A stretch of 64,000 bases of DNA from Amyelois transitella (Eukaryota > Arthropoda > Insecta > Lepidoptera > Pyralidae), in NCBI RefSeq assembly GCF_032362555.1, contig NC_083518.1:10428501-10492500 (forward strand). The letters run 5' to 3'. How positions within the stretch are numbered: position 1 is the stretch's first letter; each line of letters begins with the position of its first letter. A program made the translations under genes and the position numbers. Below are positions 1 through 10,500 of the stretch, one piece after another. The notes beneath the pieces are model-generated. The model was given only the letters and a program-made list of their open reading frames with translations. It searched no databases and was not told the DNA's origin.

Positions 1-1
1 C

Positions 2-3000
2 GTAGGGGATAAAAACGTGTCAATATTACAGATAAGGAACGCCAGCACGCTGATGTTCAGCGCGCTGATGTCAAGGGTGTTCGGTCCGGCGCACGGTCAC
101 CGCGACCAGATGACCGGCAGGATATTCTTCCTCAGATACCCTCGACTTTACGACTTTATGATGGTGAGTTTTAGACGATGAGCTGACCAGGGTCGCCATA
201 TGAGGTAAAATAAATAAATAAAATAAAAATTTTGTTAATTCAGTATCTAGAGATTACAAAAATAGTGCTAGTTACTGGAGCCTCCTTTTAAGCAAAAATA
301 TGCTTGTGCCAGGAGAACTCCGCTCTTACATTCCATATAATTCTAAATACAAAATATAAAATCTATTACACTCCAATTGTAGGTACGGCGAGGGATAACG
401 TAAGGCAACACCGAATGGGTTACAGGTTCGTTCATTAATGTATCATAATCGAGAATAAATGTTCTTATGTACTAAGTAGTTATCTAGGTTATATAGTTAC
501 TAGCTGTGCCCGCGACTTTGTCTGCGTGGAATAGTTATTTTGGGCATCATTGAAGTTAAAGAAATAATTTTCTCCTTTTTTTACATATTCCATTATTTCT
601 TTGCTCCTTATAGTTGCAGCGTGATGTTATATAGCCTAAAGCCTTCCTCGATAAATGGTCTATTCGACGCAAAAATAATTTGTCAATTCGAACCAGTAGT
701 TCCTGAGATTAGCGCGTTCAAACAAACAAATTCTTCAGCTTTATAATATTAGTATAGATAAATAGACAATACACATATATTAACGTGTCATTCACCACAG
801 GCAACCTGTCACTATTTGAATCTCAATTCTATTATTAACCCTAACAGCTGAACGTGGCCTTTCAGTCTATCAAGACTGCTGGCTTTGTCTACCCCGCAAG
901 GGACCCCATCCATGGGAAAGAGATGGAGTGGTCGTATTCTTTTTCTTTTAGTGCCGGGAACCACGCGGACGAAGGGATCATATACATATATTAAAACTTT
1001 GTGTGTGTTACATTTTAAGTCGAACAAAACGCTTCTTTAGTAGGTAAAGTGTGGAATGAGCTGCATAAAAAAACCTAATTTCCGGAGACGGAGTTTGTCA
1101 AAATAATGCAATATTTTTATCTCGCGTTATTACAAATCGTTCCAAAAAAATTATATTAAGACTGATGACAGAAAAGAAATGTATATTTTTATAACACTCA
1201 AATAGCCTATTATATTAATGAATGAATGAATTGTGGACAAAACATGTCAATTTACACACGTGCCGTGTGGTTCCCGGCACCAATACAAAAAAGAATAGAA
1301 CCAATCCATCTCTTTTCCATGGATGTCGTAAAAGGCGACTAAGGGACAGGCTTACAAACTTGGTATTCTTTTTTAGGCGTTGGGCTAGCAACCTGTCACT
1401 ATTTGAATCTCAGTCCTATCTTAAAGCCAAATAGCTGTACGTGGCCATTCAGTCTTTTCAATACTGTTGGCTCTGTCTACCCCACAAGGGATATAGACGT
1501 GACTATATGTATGTATGTATGTAATGACGTCCAATAAAATGCTGCAATGTAGTTTGTTTCGCCGCTTCTTTTACACATGCGCTTTGGAAGCGGTAGTAGT
1601 TATAATTAGATTTAAGTTATGTGACGTCAATAAGTGGTACTTTGTATCCAATTTTGAAAATAAATCTATTCTATTCTATTCTAGAACAAAACGCTTCTTG
1701 AGTATCTAATGTGTGGAATGAGCTGCATAAAAAAACCTAATTTTCGGAGACGGATTTTGTCAAAATAATGCAATATTTTTATCTTGCGTTATTACAATAT
1801 GATGACACAAAAGAAATGTATATTTTTATTGCACTCAAATGGATTGTGGATGGAACGCTTATGGATTTAACATGTCAATTTACATTTGATGTAATTTTTA
1901 AATATTAATCTCCCAGGAAAAACTGTCACCATCCGAGTCCACGGTGCGGCCGACGCTGTTCCCCGTGCTGGTGCTGCTGTCCCGCCTGTGCCCGTCTTCG
2001 CTGGAGGGCTCCGAGTCGGCGCTGCGGCTGTCGGCGCTGCTGCGGCGCGCGGCGGCCGCGGCGCGGAGCCCCGTGGGCCGCGCCCGGGCTCTGGCGGCCA
2101 GGGCGGCGGTGCCCCTGGTCACGCCGGTCGTGTGAGTTGTTGATTTTTTGGAATTTCGTTTTTTTCAGAGGATTTTGGATTGGAGATGTCATGTCGGGTT
2201 ACTCTTTGTCGGCTATATCAGATTCTTCTGTTAGACAATTCGGGCGGCGGTGCCCCTGGTCACTCCAGTTGTGTGAGTTGTTGATTTTTTGGAATTTCTT
2301 TTTTTTTAGAGGATTTTGGATTGGAGATGTCATGCCGGGTTACTCTTTGTCGGCTATATCAGATTCTTCTGTTAGACAATTCGGGCGGCGGTGCCGCTGG
2401 TCACTCCAGTTGTGTGAGTTGGAATTTCTTTTTTAGAGGATTTTGGATTGGAGATGTTACGTCGGGTTACTCTTTGTCGGCTATATCAGATTCTTCTATT
2501 AGACAATTCTTCTATCAGGCTCTAGCTGATGAAGCGGTGGTGCTCTTGGTGTCTCCGGTTGTGTGAGTTTTTTCATCTTAAGAATATATTTTTTAAAGGA
2601 TTTAGGAATGAAGACGCCATGTCAGATTCTTCTATTAGGCAATTCGGAATCCTGTGTGCTGCTAGAGCAATGGTGCTCTTGGTGTCTCCGGTTATGTGAG
2701 TTTTATCACCTTAAGGATATCTTTTTCAAAGGATTTAGGACTGATGCATGTCAGATTTTTCTATTAGGCAATTCGGAATCCTGTGTGCTACTGAAACGAT
2801 GGTGCTCTTGGTGTATACGGTTATGTGAGTTTTTTCACCTTAAGAATATCTTTTTCAGAGGATTTAGGTCTGAAGACGCCTTGTCAGATTCTTCTATTAG
2901 GCAACTCAGGAGTCCTGTGTGCCCCGACTATGTGGCTCTAGCTACTAAAGTGGCTCTGCTGTTGGAGTGGTCCTATTCTTTTTTTGTATTGGTCCCGGGA

Positions 3001-6000
3001 ACCACACGGCCACGGAACCACAGATCCTAATATTTTTAATTAATATTAACTTTATAATAATTTCAGATATTACAACCACATAGAAGCCCTCCTAACATCG
3101 ATCCAAGAACCCACTACCCACAACTACACCCACGGGGTCCTATTACAACTCACTAGGCTATTAGAAGCTAACCCCGACAATGTAACGATGCAAAACGAGG
3201 AGGCTCTGTCAGAGAAACTGTTTGCCGCGACGTGGGTGCTGACTCAAGCGAATGGCAATCTTCCGAATTATGTATTGGCTGATGAGTTTTTGAAAGTCTT
3301 CAATTTGGTTATGTGGAGGTAAGTTAGAATAGAATAGATTTATTTTCAAAATTTTATACAAGGTATCACTTATTGACGTCACATAACTTAAATCTAATTA
3401 TAACTACTACCGCTTCCAAAGTGCATGTGTAGAAGAAGCGGCGAAACAAACTACACTTCAGCATTTTTTATCGGACGTCAATTTACAAATATAGATCTCT
3501 TAAATCAAAATCGTGGACGAATGATTACGGTTATGATAAGATGTTAGATAATATGTATGTATTTTTCAGTATGAATCTGCACTTTATCGCACAACCAACT
3601 CAAAGTTTTTCTGTTTGGTCAGCTGGTTGACTGGTAGAGAATGCCAAAAGGCATTAAGTCCGCCTTTTGTACATTTTTTTGTGCATTAAAGTTTCAAATA
3701 AATAAATAAATATGTTTGTAATAAAACAGTAGTTTAGGCGTCTTTATTGGGTCCCATAAATTGTTATGGAATAATTTGAAGACGGCAGTGCCGTGTGACT
3801 AATAGATAGGCTTACAAACTTGGGATTCTTCGTTTAAACGATGGGCTAGCAACCTGTCACTATTTGAATCTCAATTCTATCGTGGAGCCAAACAGCTAAC
3901 TTGGCCTATTAGTCTTTTCATGACTGTTAGCTCTATCTACCCCGCAAGATATATAAACGTGATTATATGTATGTATGACCCCACATGAAAAGTAAGACAT
4001 TTAATACCAACCCATCGCCTACAAGTGGAATCCCAAGTTACAAGCCTATCCTTTAGTCGCCTTTTACAACATCCATGGATAAGATATGAAGTGGTTCAAT
4101 TTTAAAGTGCTGGAAACCACACGGCATGTGGGGTCACGTTGTGTTAATTTATCCATTGTTTACAGATTGCCTACCCTAATAACACCGGAAATAATAAGCA
4201 CAACGACAAATGCTCTAGAATCTCTGCTCTTCAATACAAAATCATTCCCTATAACATTTGGCAGAGAGATATGCCTTTCAAATGCAATGTACTCGCTTAT
4301 TATCATATCGACCAAGTACAAACAAAGAGACATAACAACAATCATATGTAACAACTCGATTCATCAAAATTACGATGTCACTTTAGCCGTGTTAAACTAT
4401 TTATTAATATTACACGACAATTTGCATGTCGAGTGCAAATTTCAAGAACATTTGCAAACATTAAAAGATGAAGATGTTTTGTCAAAATTGAGGGTAGAAC
4501 CGAAATATATACCGACCTTGTGTGGAATATTCGAGAACAGTAAATACTTGGAGTGTGTACAGAAGTCTTTGAAAATATTAAGTCTAGAAAGGCACACGCA
4601 GAAGTGTATATTGAGAATAAAGACAGGTATTGAAGATTTATCCGATGAAATTACAGTGAGGAAGTTATTTGATTTGGTCGAAAATGAACATGAGAATTTG
4701 ACACATATTTACTTGGAGTGTTTGTCCACGTTTGTTAGTGAGAAATTAAGGGAAAATAAGATGAGTATGGAGTTAATTTTGGATGTGGTAAGGGTGTTTT
4801 TCGCGTGCTGCACCCCGGATAATGGAGAAGAAGTGAGAAAGGTTGTTGTCAATTTTTTGGCGGGAAACTTTGATGTGTTGGTCAAAATGGCGGATGGTTG
4901 GAGTGAAGAAAATGAATGTAAGTAATGTCGGAATGTAGAAACAAAAAATTAATATTTTATTCAGAAGTTGTGAAGATTTAATATTTAATTATGTAAATCA
5001 TTGAAGTGAATATAATTTAATTTTGAAAAGTTCATCCATATCTTTCTCATTTGCCCAAACGCGATTAAGGGAAAAGGCATTTATTAAAATTTTTAATGTT
5101 TTTGATTAAATAGGTTTAAAGAATTTATTCTCAGAAAATTAAAATTTGCCACTTGTTTTGCTAACCCTGCGACCTGTCATTGCAAGTTCTCAACTTTTAT
5201 ATCCGTTTCTTTATAGAAACTGATTATAACTAAATAATGTGGAAAATTTTGCAAAATTCTGCTTGATCAAAAAACATTAATGCTACTTTTATTTCTAAAA
5301 ATCCCAACAATTTATAATTAAGCTATTTTTTCCAGTCGAATACAAAGCCACACTATGGTCCACCACGGTCGCTCTCCTAGAAGACGACGACACATATATT
5401 CGGCAGCGAATCAGCTCCGCACTATCCGTATACCTTGATCTACCGGCCACTGTACCGACCCGAGTCGCGATGTTGCTGAGAACATCTCTCGCGAAGTGTG
5501 AAGGGTCGGTTGACCGCGTGGCGTTGATGGTTGTATTAGCGTTGTTGGATTTTAAATCGGAAGTGTGTATGACCGATGAAATTAATGATGAGGTAAGGAT
5601 GACTCCGGTTTGTGATGACAAAGGTAAAGACGTTTTGCCCCCCTTTACGTGGGATCGCCACAATATATATGTTGTATGTAAATCCTTTCCGACACATCTA
5701 TACTAATATTATAAAGCTGAAGAATTTATTTGTTTGTTTGAACACGCTTATCTCAGGAACTACTAGTAGGTTCGAATTGAAAAATTCTTTTTGTGTTGAA
5801 AAGACCATTTATGGAGGAAGGCTTTAGGCATTACGCTGCAACTATTAGGAGCTAAGAAATAATGGAAAATGTGAAAAAAAAACGGGGAAAATTATTCATC
5901 CTTGAGGGCTTCAATGATGCCCGAAATAACTATTCCACGCGGACGAAGCCGCGGGCACAGCTAGTACATACATATAATCACGCCTATATCCCTTGATTCC

Positions 6001-6290
6001 CAATTTTTTTTCAGTGTCGCGTTTTCGACCAAAACGAGCGCCACAACATTATTCTAGAAGAAACAGTGTGGACCGATGACTGTGCGGAGAGAATAAGACA
6101 CATTCATAAGAAAAACACTTTGAATTACGTATTGGATATATGTGACAACCCGACATACAAACATACAATCGACAAATTGTGCAACAATAATGTTGTAATG
6201 TTCAAAAAGTTAGCCGCAGGTGATGGAGTATCAAAATCCGCTGCCTTGAATCCTAAAATTGAATTATTTATTAAGAAGTTGACTTTATAA
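2..6290 (+). CDS. THADA: THADA / Trm732-family protein, 3' part (six exons in window)
   Basis: Exons read as 2-163 (continues left of the window), 1917-2131, 3067-3318, 4166-4917, 5336-5592 and 6015-6290 with stop TAA. All junctions have GT/AG sites and compatible phases, giving about 637 residues. The family (DUF2428, yeast Trm732) is known to partner the FTSJ1/Trm7 methyltransferase in 2'-O-methylation of tRNA position 32; in flies THADA is also linked to SERCA and energy storage. Diagnostic motifs seen are NASTLMFSALMSRVFG, DQMTGRIFFLRYPRLYDF, RPTLFPVLVLLSRL, ALAARAAVPLV, NYTHGVLLQLTRLL and LWSTTVALLEDDD, in the order known for THADA. The rest is alpha-helical repeat-like sequence. An ATTAAA signal lies at 6307-6312. 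Exon 1917-2131 is extremely GC-rich, unlike the later exons. Introns hold SINEs, a Helitron (5697-5964) and a duplicated exon end. Identity is confident; the exact C-terminal exon structure is inferred. Confidence 0.87.
500..758 (-). mobile_element. Non-autonomous Helitron, intact ends
   Basis: On the minus strand the element starts TCTATACTAATATTATAAAG after host A and ends GGGCACAGCTAG before host T, which is the Helitron A|TC...CTRR|T rule. It is 259 bp and closely related to the copy at 5697-5964. Confidence 0.85.
801..967. repeat. Chimeric SINE copy
   Basis: A plus-oriented middle/3' part (801-903) is joined to a minus-oriented 5' part (905-967). Confidence 0.75.
1022..1258 (+). repeat. 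Direct duplication, copy 1
   Basis: GAACAAAACGCTTCTT, GTGTGGAATGAGCTGCATA and GTCAAAATAATGCAATATTT recur in the same order at 1684-1894 with small deletions. Confidence 0.75.
1260..1523 (+). repeat. TATG-tailed SINE, full length
   Basis: Runs from TGCCGTGTGGTTCCCGGCAC to a (TATG)n tail. It contains the CAGTCTT...AAGACTG-like tail hairpin region. Confidence 0.88.
1526..1684 (+). repeat. LINE-tail-like element with TTCTA tail
   Basis: GACGTCCAATAAAATGCTGC through GCGCTTTGGAAGCGGTAGTA to AAATAAATCTATTCTATTC. The ATTCT-type microsatellite tail suggests a CR1-clade LINE end. It shares both ends with 3325-3480 and 23631-23780. Confidence 0.7.
1684..1894 (+). repeat. Direct duplication, copy 2
   Basis: Second copy of 1022-1258, separated from it by a SINE and a LINE-tail element, just upstream of THADA exon 1917-2131. 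Confidence 0.75.
2085..2960 (+). repeat. Tandem copies of THADA exon end plus splice donor
   Basis: A unit of about 130-150 bp recurs with GTGTGAGT or ATGTGAG anchors near 2130, 2271, 2412, 2561, 2693 and 2822, plus a partial seventh. Each unit carries a copy of the last 30-45 nt of the THADA exon (GGTGCCCCTGGTCAC...), its GTGAGT donor and a T-rich tract ending in AG. Divergence grows along the array. Confidence 0.85.
2963..3009 (-). repeat. SINE 5' fragment
   Basis: GGAGTGGTCCTATTC to CGGGAACCACACGG, the minus-strand 5' end of the TATG-tailed SINE, next to the THADA exon-end array. Confidence 0.65.
3325..3480 (-). repeat. LINE-tail-like element with TTCTA tail
   Basis: Minus-strand copy inserted about six bases after the end of THADA exon 3067-3318, with the donor GTAAGT intact. 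Confidence 0.7.
3594..3713 (+). repeat. LINE 3' tail (AATAAA repeats)
   Basis: GGTTGACTGGTAGAGAATGC, GGCATTAAGTCCGCC and TGTGCATTAAAGTTTC, then AAATAAATAAATAAA. This 3' end recurs four times in the window. Confidence 0.65.
3788..3977 (+). repeat. TATG-tailed SINE, internal deletion
   Basis: Starts GTGCCGTGTGA, then jumps to GATAGGCTTACAAACTTGGG and runs to ATGTATGTATG. Confidence 0.8.
4010..4127 (-). repeat. SINE 5' half
   Basis: Minus-strand copy of the SINE 5' half ending in GGAAACCACACGGCA. It lies just left of the acceptor of THADA exon 4166. Confidence 0.78.
5697..5964 (+). mobile_element. Non-autonomous Helitron, intact ends
   Basis: A 268-bp element between host A (5696) and T (5965). 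It starts TCTATACTAATATTATAAAG and ends in CTAG, with a GCGG...CCGC hairpin about 10 nt before the end. It lies in the last THADA intron. Confidence 0.88.
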
Positions 6291-7572
6291 TAATGATTGA
6301 GAAACTATTAAAAACATAATTAAATTTACTAAAAACCTTTGTTTCTTTTAACCGACTCCAAAAATGAGGAAGTTCTCAATTCGACCGTATTTTAATTCGA
6401 TTTGCATTCTAAAGAGAAGAGTGAAATCTGATTAAGATCTGGGAATAAATATGGAAGCTATTCCAGGAAACACTTCAAAAATCAACAGAATTAGCTCTGC
6501 AGTTCAGTTAATGTGAAATGGGAAAGGCATCTTCTCACAAGGAGAAGGGATGACCATTATTAATTATTATTTATCTATATAAGCGACAAATAAAAAACAA
6601 TGCAGTCAGCTGCGTATTAAGCTAATTTATAAAGAGCTATTATAGACTCAGAGATCTGATGTTAAGCATTTATCAGGTAAAAGTACTAACATTAAAAAGG
6701 ATAAAATAGAAAAAAATAGACTTCAAAAACACTAAAAAGCTAGATATAATTGATAATTTAAATAACATTCGTATTTCCTAGATTAGTGGGTTGGTACCTG
6801 ACCTACCTATATAAAGTTATGGAGTTGACCAAAAGACAAATAATAACAAAACACATACTAAATTTATGTGTCTTCTTCAGTAGTGAGAAGCTAGCAGTGC
6901 GAAGCCGGGGCGGGTCGTTAGTAAATAATGAAAATCAGGTGATGGTCACATAACTATATTTTTATTTACAGCATTTTCAGGTTTCGGTTTAACAAACTTA
7001 CGAAATTATTCGACATCACACAAATTTCTCACACGTATACATTTGGATTACAAATAATGATCTCTCATCACAGCATGTTCCCGATTGATCTTCAATGGTC
7101 AACAAAACGCATAAAAGTGATACTTACAAAATAATTTATTACATAAAATAAAGAATTTTATCATTATCTTGATTTAGGAATCAAAATAGTAAGCTATTTT
7201 TGATTTGGTCAGTTTTAATGAGCGTAACATAATGATAAACTTATATTTTTTGCTCATATCAAAACATGGAAAATAATCTTGTTGATTTTGGTGTTCCGTT
7301 GTAATTTTTAAAACAAAGCGAGTGGTATTTTTCGAGGCTACTTTAAAAACCATCTTAGATTTAACGATTTAGCCATGAACAAATAAGTTTGCCAAAAGAA
7401 CAAATAAGAATCTATGACATGGAACAGATGCCAAATAATTTTGGTCCAATTCTATCTCAGCGTTGTAGAGCCTATTCTTGTCTTACCCATACATATGAGA
7501 CAGTCATATAAAGAGCTATTTGACAGACAACTTCTCTATATTTATATACATTTATACAGTTTTTGTATATTC
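6291..7572. other. Intergenic, THADA-MTPAP convergent gap
   Basis: AT-rich, holding the 3' UTRs of both genes (ATTAAA at 6307; TTTATT at 7135-7140 could be a minus-strand AATAAA). Nothing else seen. Confidence 0.6.
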
Positions 7573-10500
7573 TCATATCATCTTGTTCCTTCGTATTCTA
7601 AACACTTCACTCGCAACTTGACTGTTCTTGAAATTCACCTTTTTATTTTTATTAATCTTACTGCTGTCCTTTTCTAAACTAGCTTTCATCTCATTCACAC
7701 CGTTCTCCACATCGCTGTCAGTTTTCTTGGTCAGTCTTTGCAATTTACTCTTGAATCCTTCCTCTTGATCGCTTTCTCCATTATCATTGAACAAATCTTT
7801 GACCGATACAAGTCTGTGGGAATTACCCACTCGTAGTAACCTTTTGAGGCCCCTAGAAGCCTTGTTTTCTAACAAGCCGATCAATCCCCAATCGTCAGAC
7901 TTTTCCCCTTCTAATCCAGCTTCCAGCTGCCACGCGGCGTTCCTGACTTCAGTCTTCAACCGTTCACACTCCTCGTAACTCACATTTCTGCTTACATTTA
8001 ACGCTGTCTCTAAAGGGTTCACTATGTACAAAGGTAATGAGTTTGGTTTTCTTATAGGTTTCCCTTCGATTACAGATATAGCCTTCTCCGAGAAGTCGAA
8101 CTGAGCGTAGAACTCGAAGAATTGCAAGAGTAGCGTTCCGAGGTCCGCTTGGCTTTGTCCGTAGCACTCCGGGGGCAGCTTGTTCATGTCTCTAAGGAAT
8201 GTGCAGTTCACGTTGTCCTCGGCTATTCTTATGTCTTCTTTTCCTGAAAATTTGTTTATTTCTTTATTGCATATTCTTTAGTACATAGTTATAAAATATC
8301 TGATTAGAAAGCTTGGTGAAGAGTAGTTACAGAGCGTTATAAACACTATTATTTCACAACGTTGAACCACATAATACACTGACCGGCCCTGGAGATCAAA
8401 GCGCTGACCGGCGGCAGCACGGCGCCGCCGCCGGGGCGCTGCTGCAGGAAGAACAGCACCATGAGCGTGAGCGGGAAGTTGGTGACGCAGCGGCCGGGCG
8501 TGGGCGCGGTGAGGCGCGCGGCGGCCGCCCAGCGCCGCACGGCCAGCGCCAGCGGGCGCGCGCGCGCGTCCAGCGCGCCCAGCGCGCGCAGCAGGCACGA
8601 CATGTGCACGCCGCTCCTGCGCAGCCCTTATAGACTACAGGTCTCGGTAACGCTGATAGGCTTAATGATTGAAATGAGATGCCAATAGTGACAGGGTGCT
8701 AGCCCATTCTATAGGAGTCCCAAGTTTATAAGCCTATCCCTTAGTCGCCTTTTACAACATCCATGGGAAAATGGATTCTTGTCCCATTGGTGTCGGGAAC
8801 CACACGATAAGATGAAGTTATCTTGATTAAATTAAGAGAAGACTCGAAGGCCACGTTCAGCTGGGTAATAACCTGACTCATATAATCCAAGATCCATGGT
8901 GAAAGGCATACCCCGGGCTGTTCTCCAGAGAGGTGAGGATGCAACCGGGACTAAAGCCAGGAGGAAAAAAGGTAGTTGTCTAACCAACCAACTAGCGGGG
9001 CAACTGATGATTCCAGCGACATCTTGTCGACTAAAAAGGCGTCGAGATATCTTCCACGATGATACAATACCATATAAAGATTGACTACACCAGAACAAGG
9101 ACTCAACACCACTTGAAGTGACACCCTATACTCAGACTACCACTAACACATGACATTACATACATACATGAACCGCACCCCTGTCCCGAAGGGCTGGGCA
9201 GAGACTACATCTTTCCACTTGCCGTGATCCCTGCATACCTCTTTCGCTTCATCCACATTTATAAATCTCTTTGCAAGCTCGTCGGTTTTGGGTGATCTTG
9301 ACCTGACCTTTTGCCAGAAATTATATTAAACGTGCAAACAAGAAACCTAAGTAAAGCCTCTCCAACAATCTGTATTCCGAGACAGTGAATTTTTCTTTTA
9401 TTCTATTGATCTGATTGATATTATTTTGAAGAAGTAGGAACCTGCATATAACATCAAATAGCTGGTGTATGCATGTGTGTGTATGTATGTATGTATGTCG
9501 GGCCTCACAAGTTCCCGTAGCACAGGTCGCAGTCCAGGCCGGCCAGCTCGTGCGCGCACTTGACGATGGGCACGCGCGCGTGCAGGATGCGCTGCACGCG
9601 CGCCGCGCCCGCCACGCGCAGCTCCAGCAGCTCCGCCACCAGCTCCAGGTGCCGCTGCCACGGCCGCACGCCGCTGGAGCACTTCTTCTCCTGGTACACC
9701 AGCCGCTTGCCCGGGTCCAGCTGGGGGGAACGGTCTATATATATAAACGGGGTTGCAGCCTGTCACTATTTCAATCTTGATTGTCATTAAGGCAAACAGC
9801 AGAAATTGGCCTATAAGTCTTTTCAAGACTGTTACATATAAACCTTCCTCTTGAATCACTCTATCTATTATCCTTTTTTTATTTTGATGCCGGGTATCAC
9901 TGGGCTCAAATAAGATTTCGAGGTCTATAACGTAAACTGTTGAATTGAACACTTCCAGTGACCGACCGAGCTAGCACATTTGCATGCTTTTTTAGTTTTT
10001 CCTGAAAATTTTAACAGTTGAATTTGAGGCCGTAGGCTATTTTTCCTAGATATACAGGTCTCTAACAGAAGGAAAATATAAAATAATAATTTCTTACCAT
10101 TTCTTCCGTCAATTCATTGGTGAGCACCAAGTCCAGGTCACAGCCAATCCTCCCGAACCCGTTTACAGATGAACCAAACGGAAGCACCACGATGTTGCTG
10201 TACAGACTGTTGAAAACTACTTCCAGCTGAAATAATTTGAAGAATTGTTAAATATTCACATACATACATAAGGTCACGTCTATATCCCTTGCGGGGTAGA
10301 CAGAGCCAACAGTCTTGAAAAGACTGAATGGCCATGTTCAGCTATTTGGCTTAATGATAGAATTGAAATTCAAATAGTGACAGGTTGTTAGCCCATCGCC
10401 TAAAAAAGAATCCCAAGTTTGTAAGCCTATCCCTTAGTCGCCTTTTACGACATCCATGGGAAAGAGATGGAGTGGTCTTATTCTTTTTTGTATTGGTGCC

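Noticed and set aside
2137..3030. Plus-strand repetitive ORFs (GDVMSGYSLSAISDSS)
   Set aside because: They arise from the tandem array in a different frame from THADA; no independent evidence for translation.
8278..8688. Several open frames on both strands
   Set aside because: GC-rich composition lacks stop codons; only the MTPAP frame has family motifs and matching splice phases.
9469..9790. Plus-strand ORFs of 76 and 103 codons
   Set aside because: Antisense of GC-rich MTPAP exon 5.
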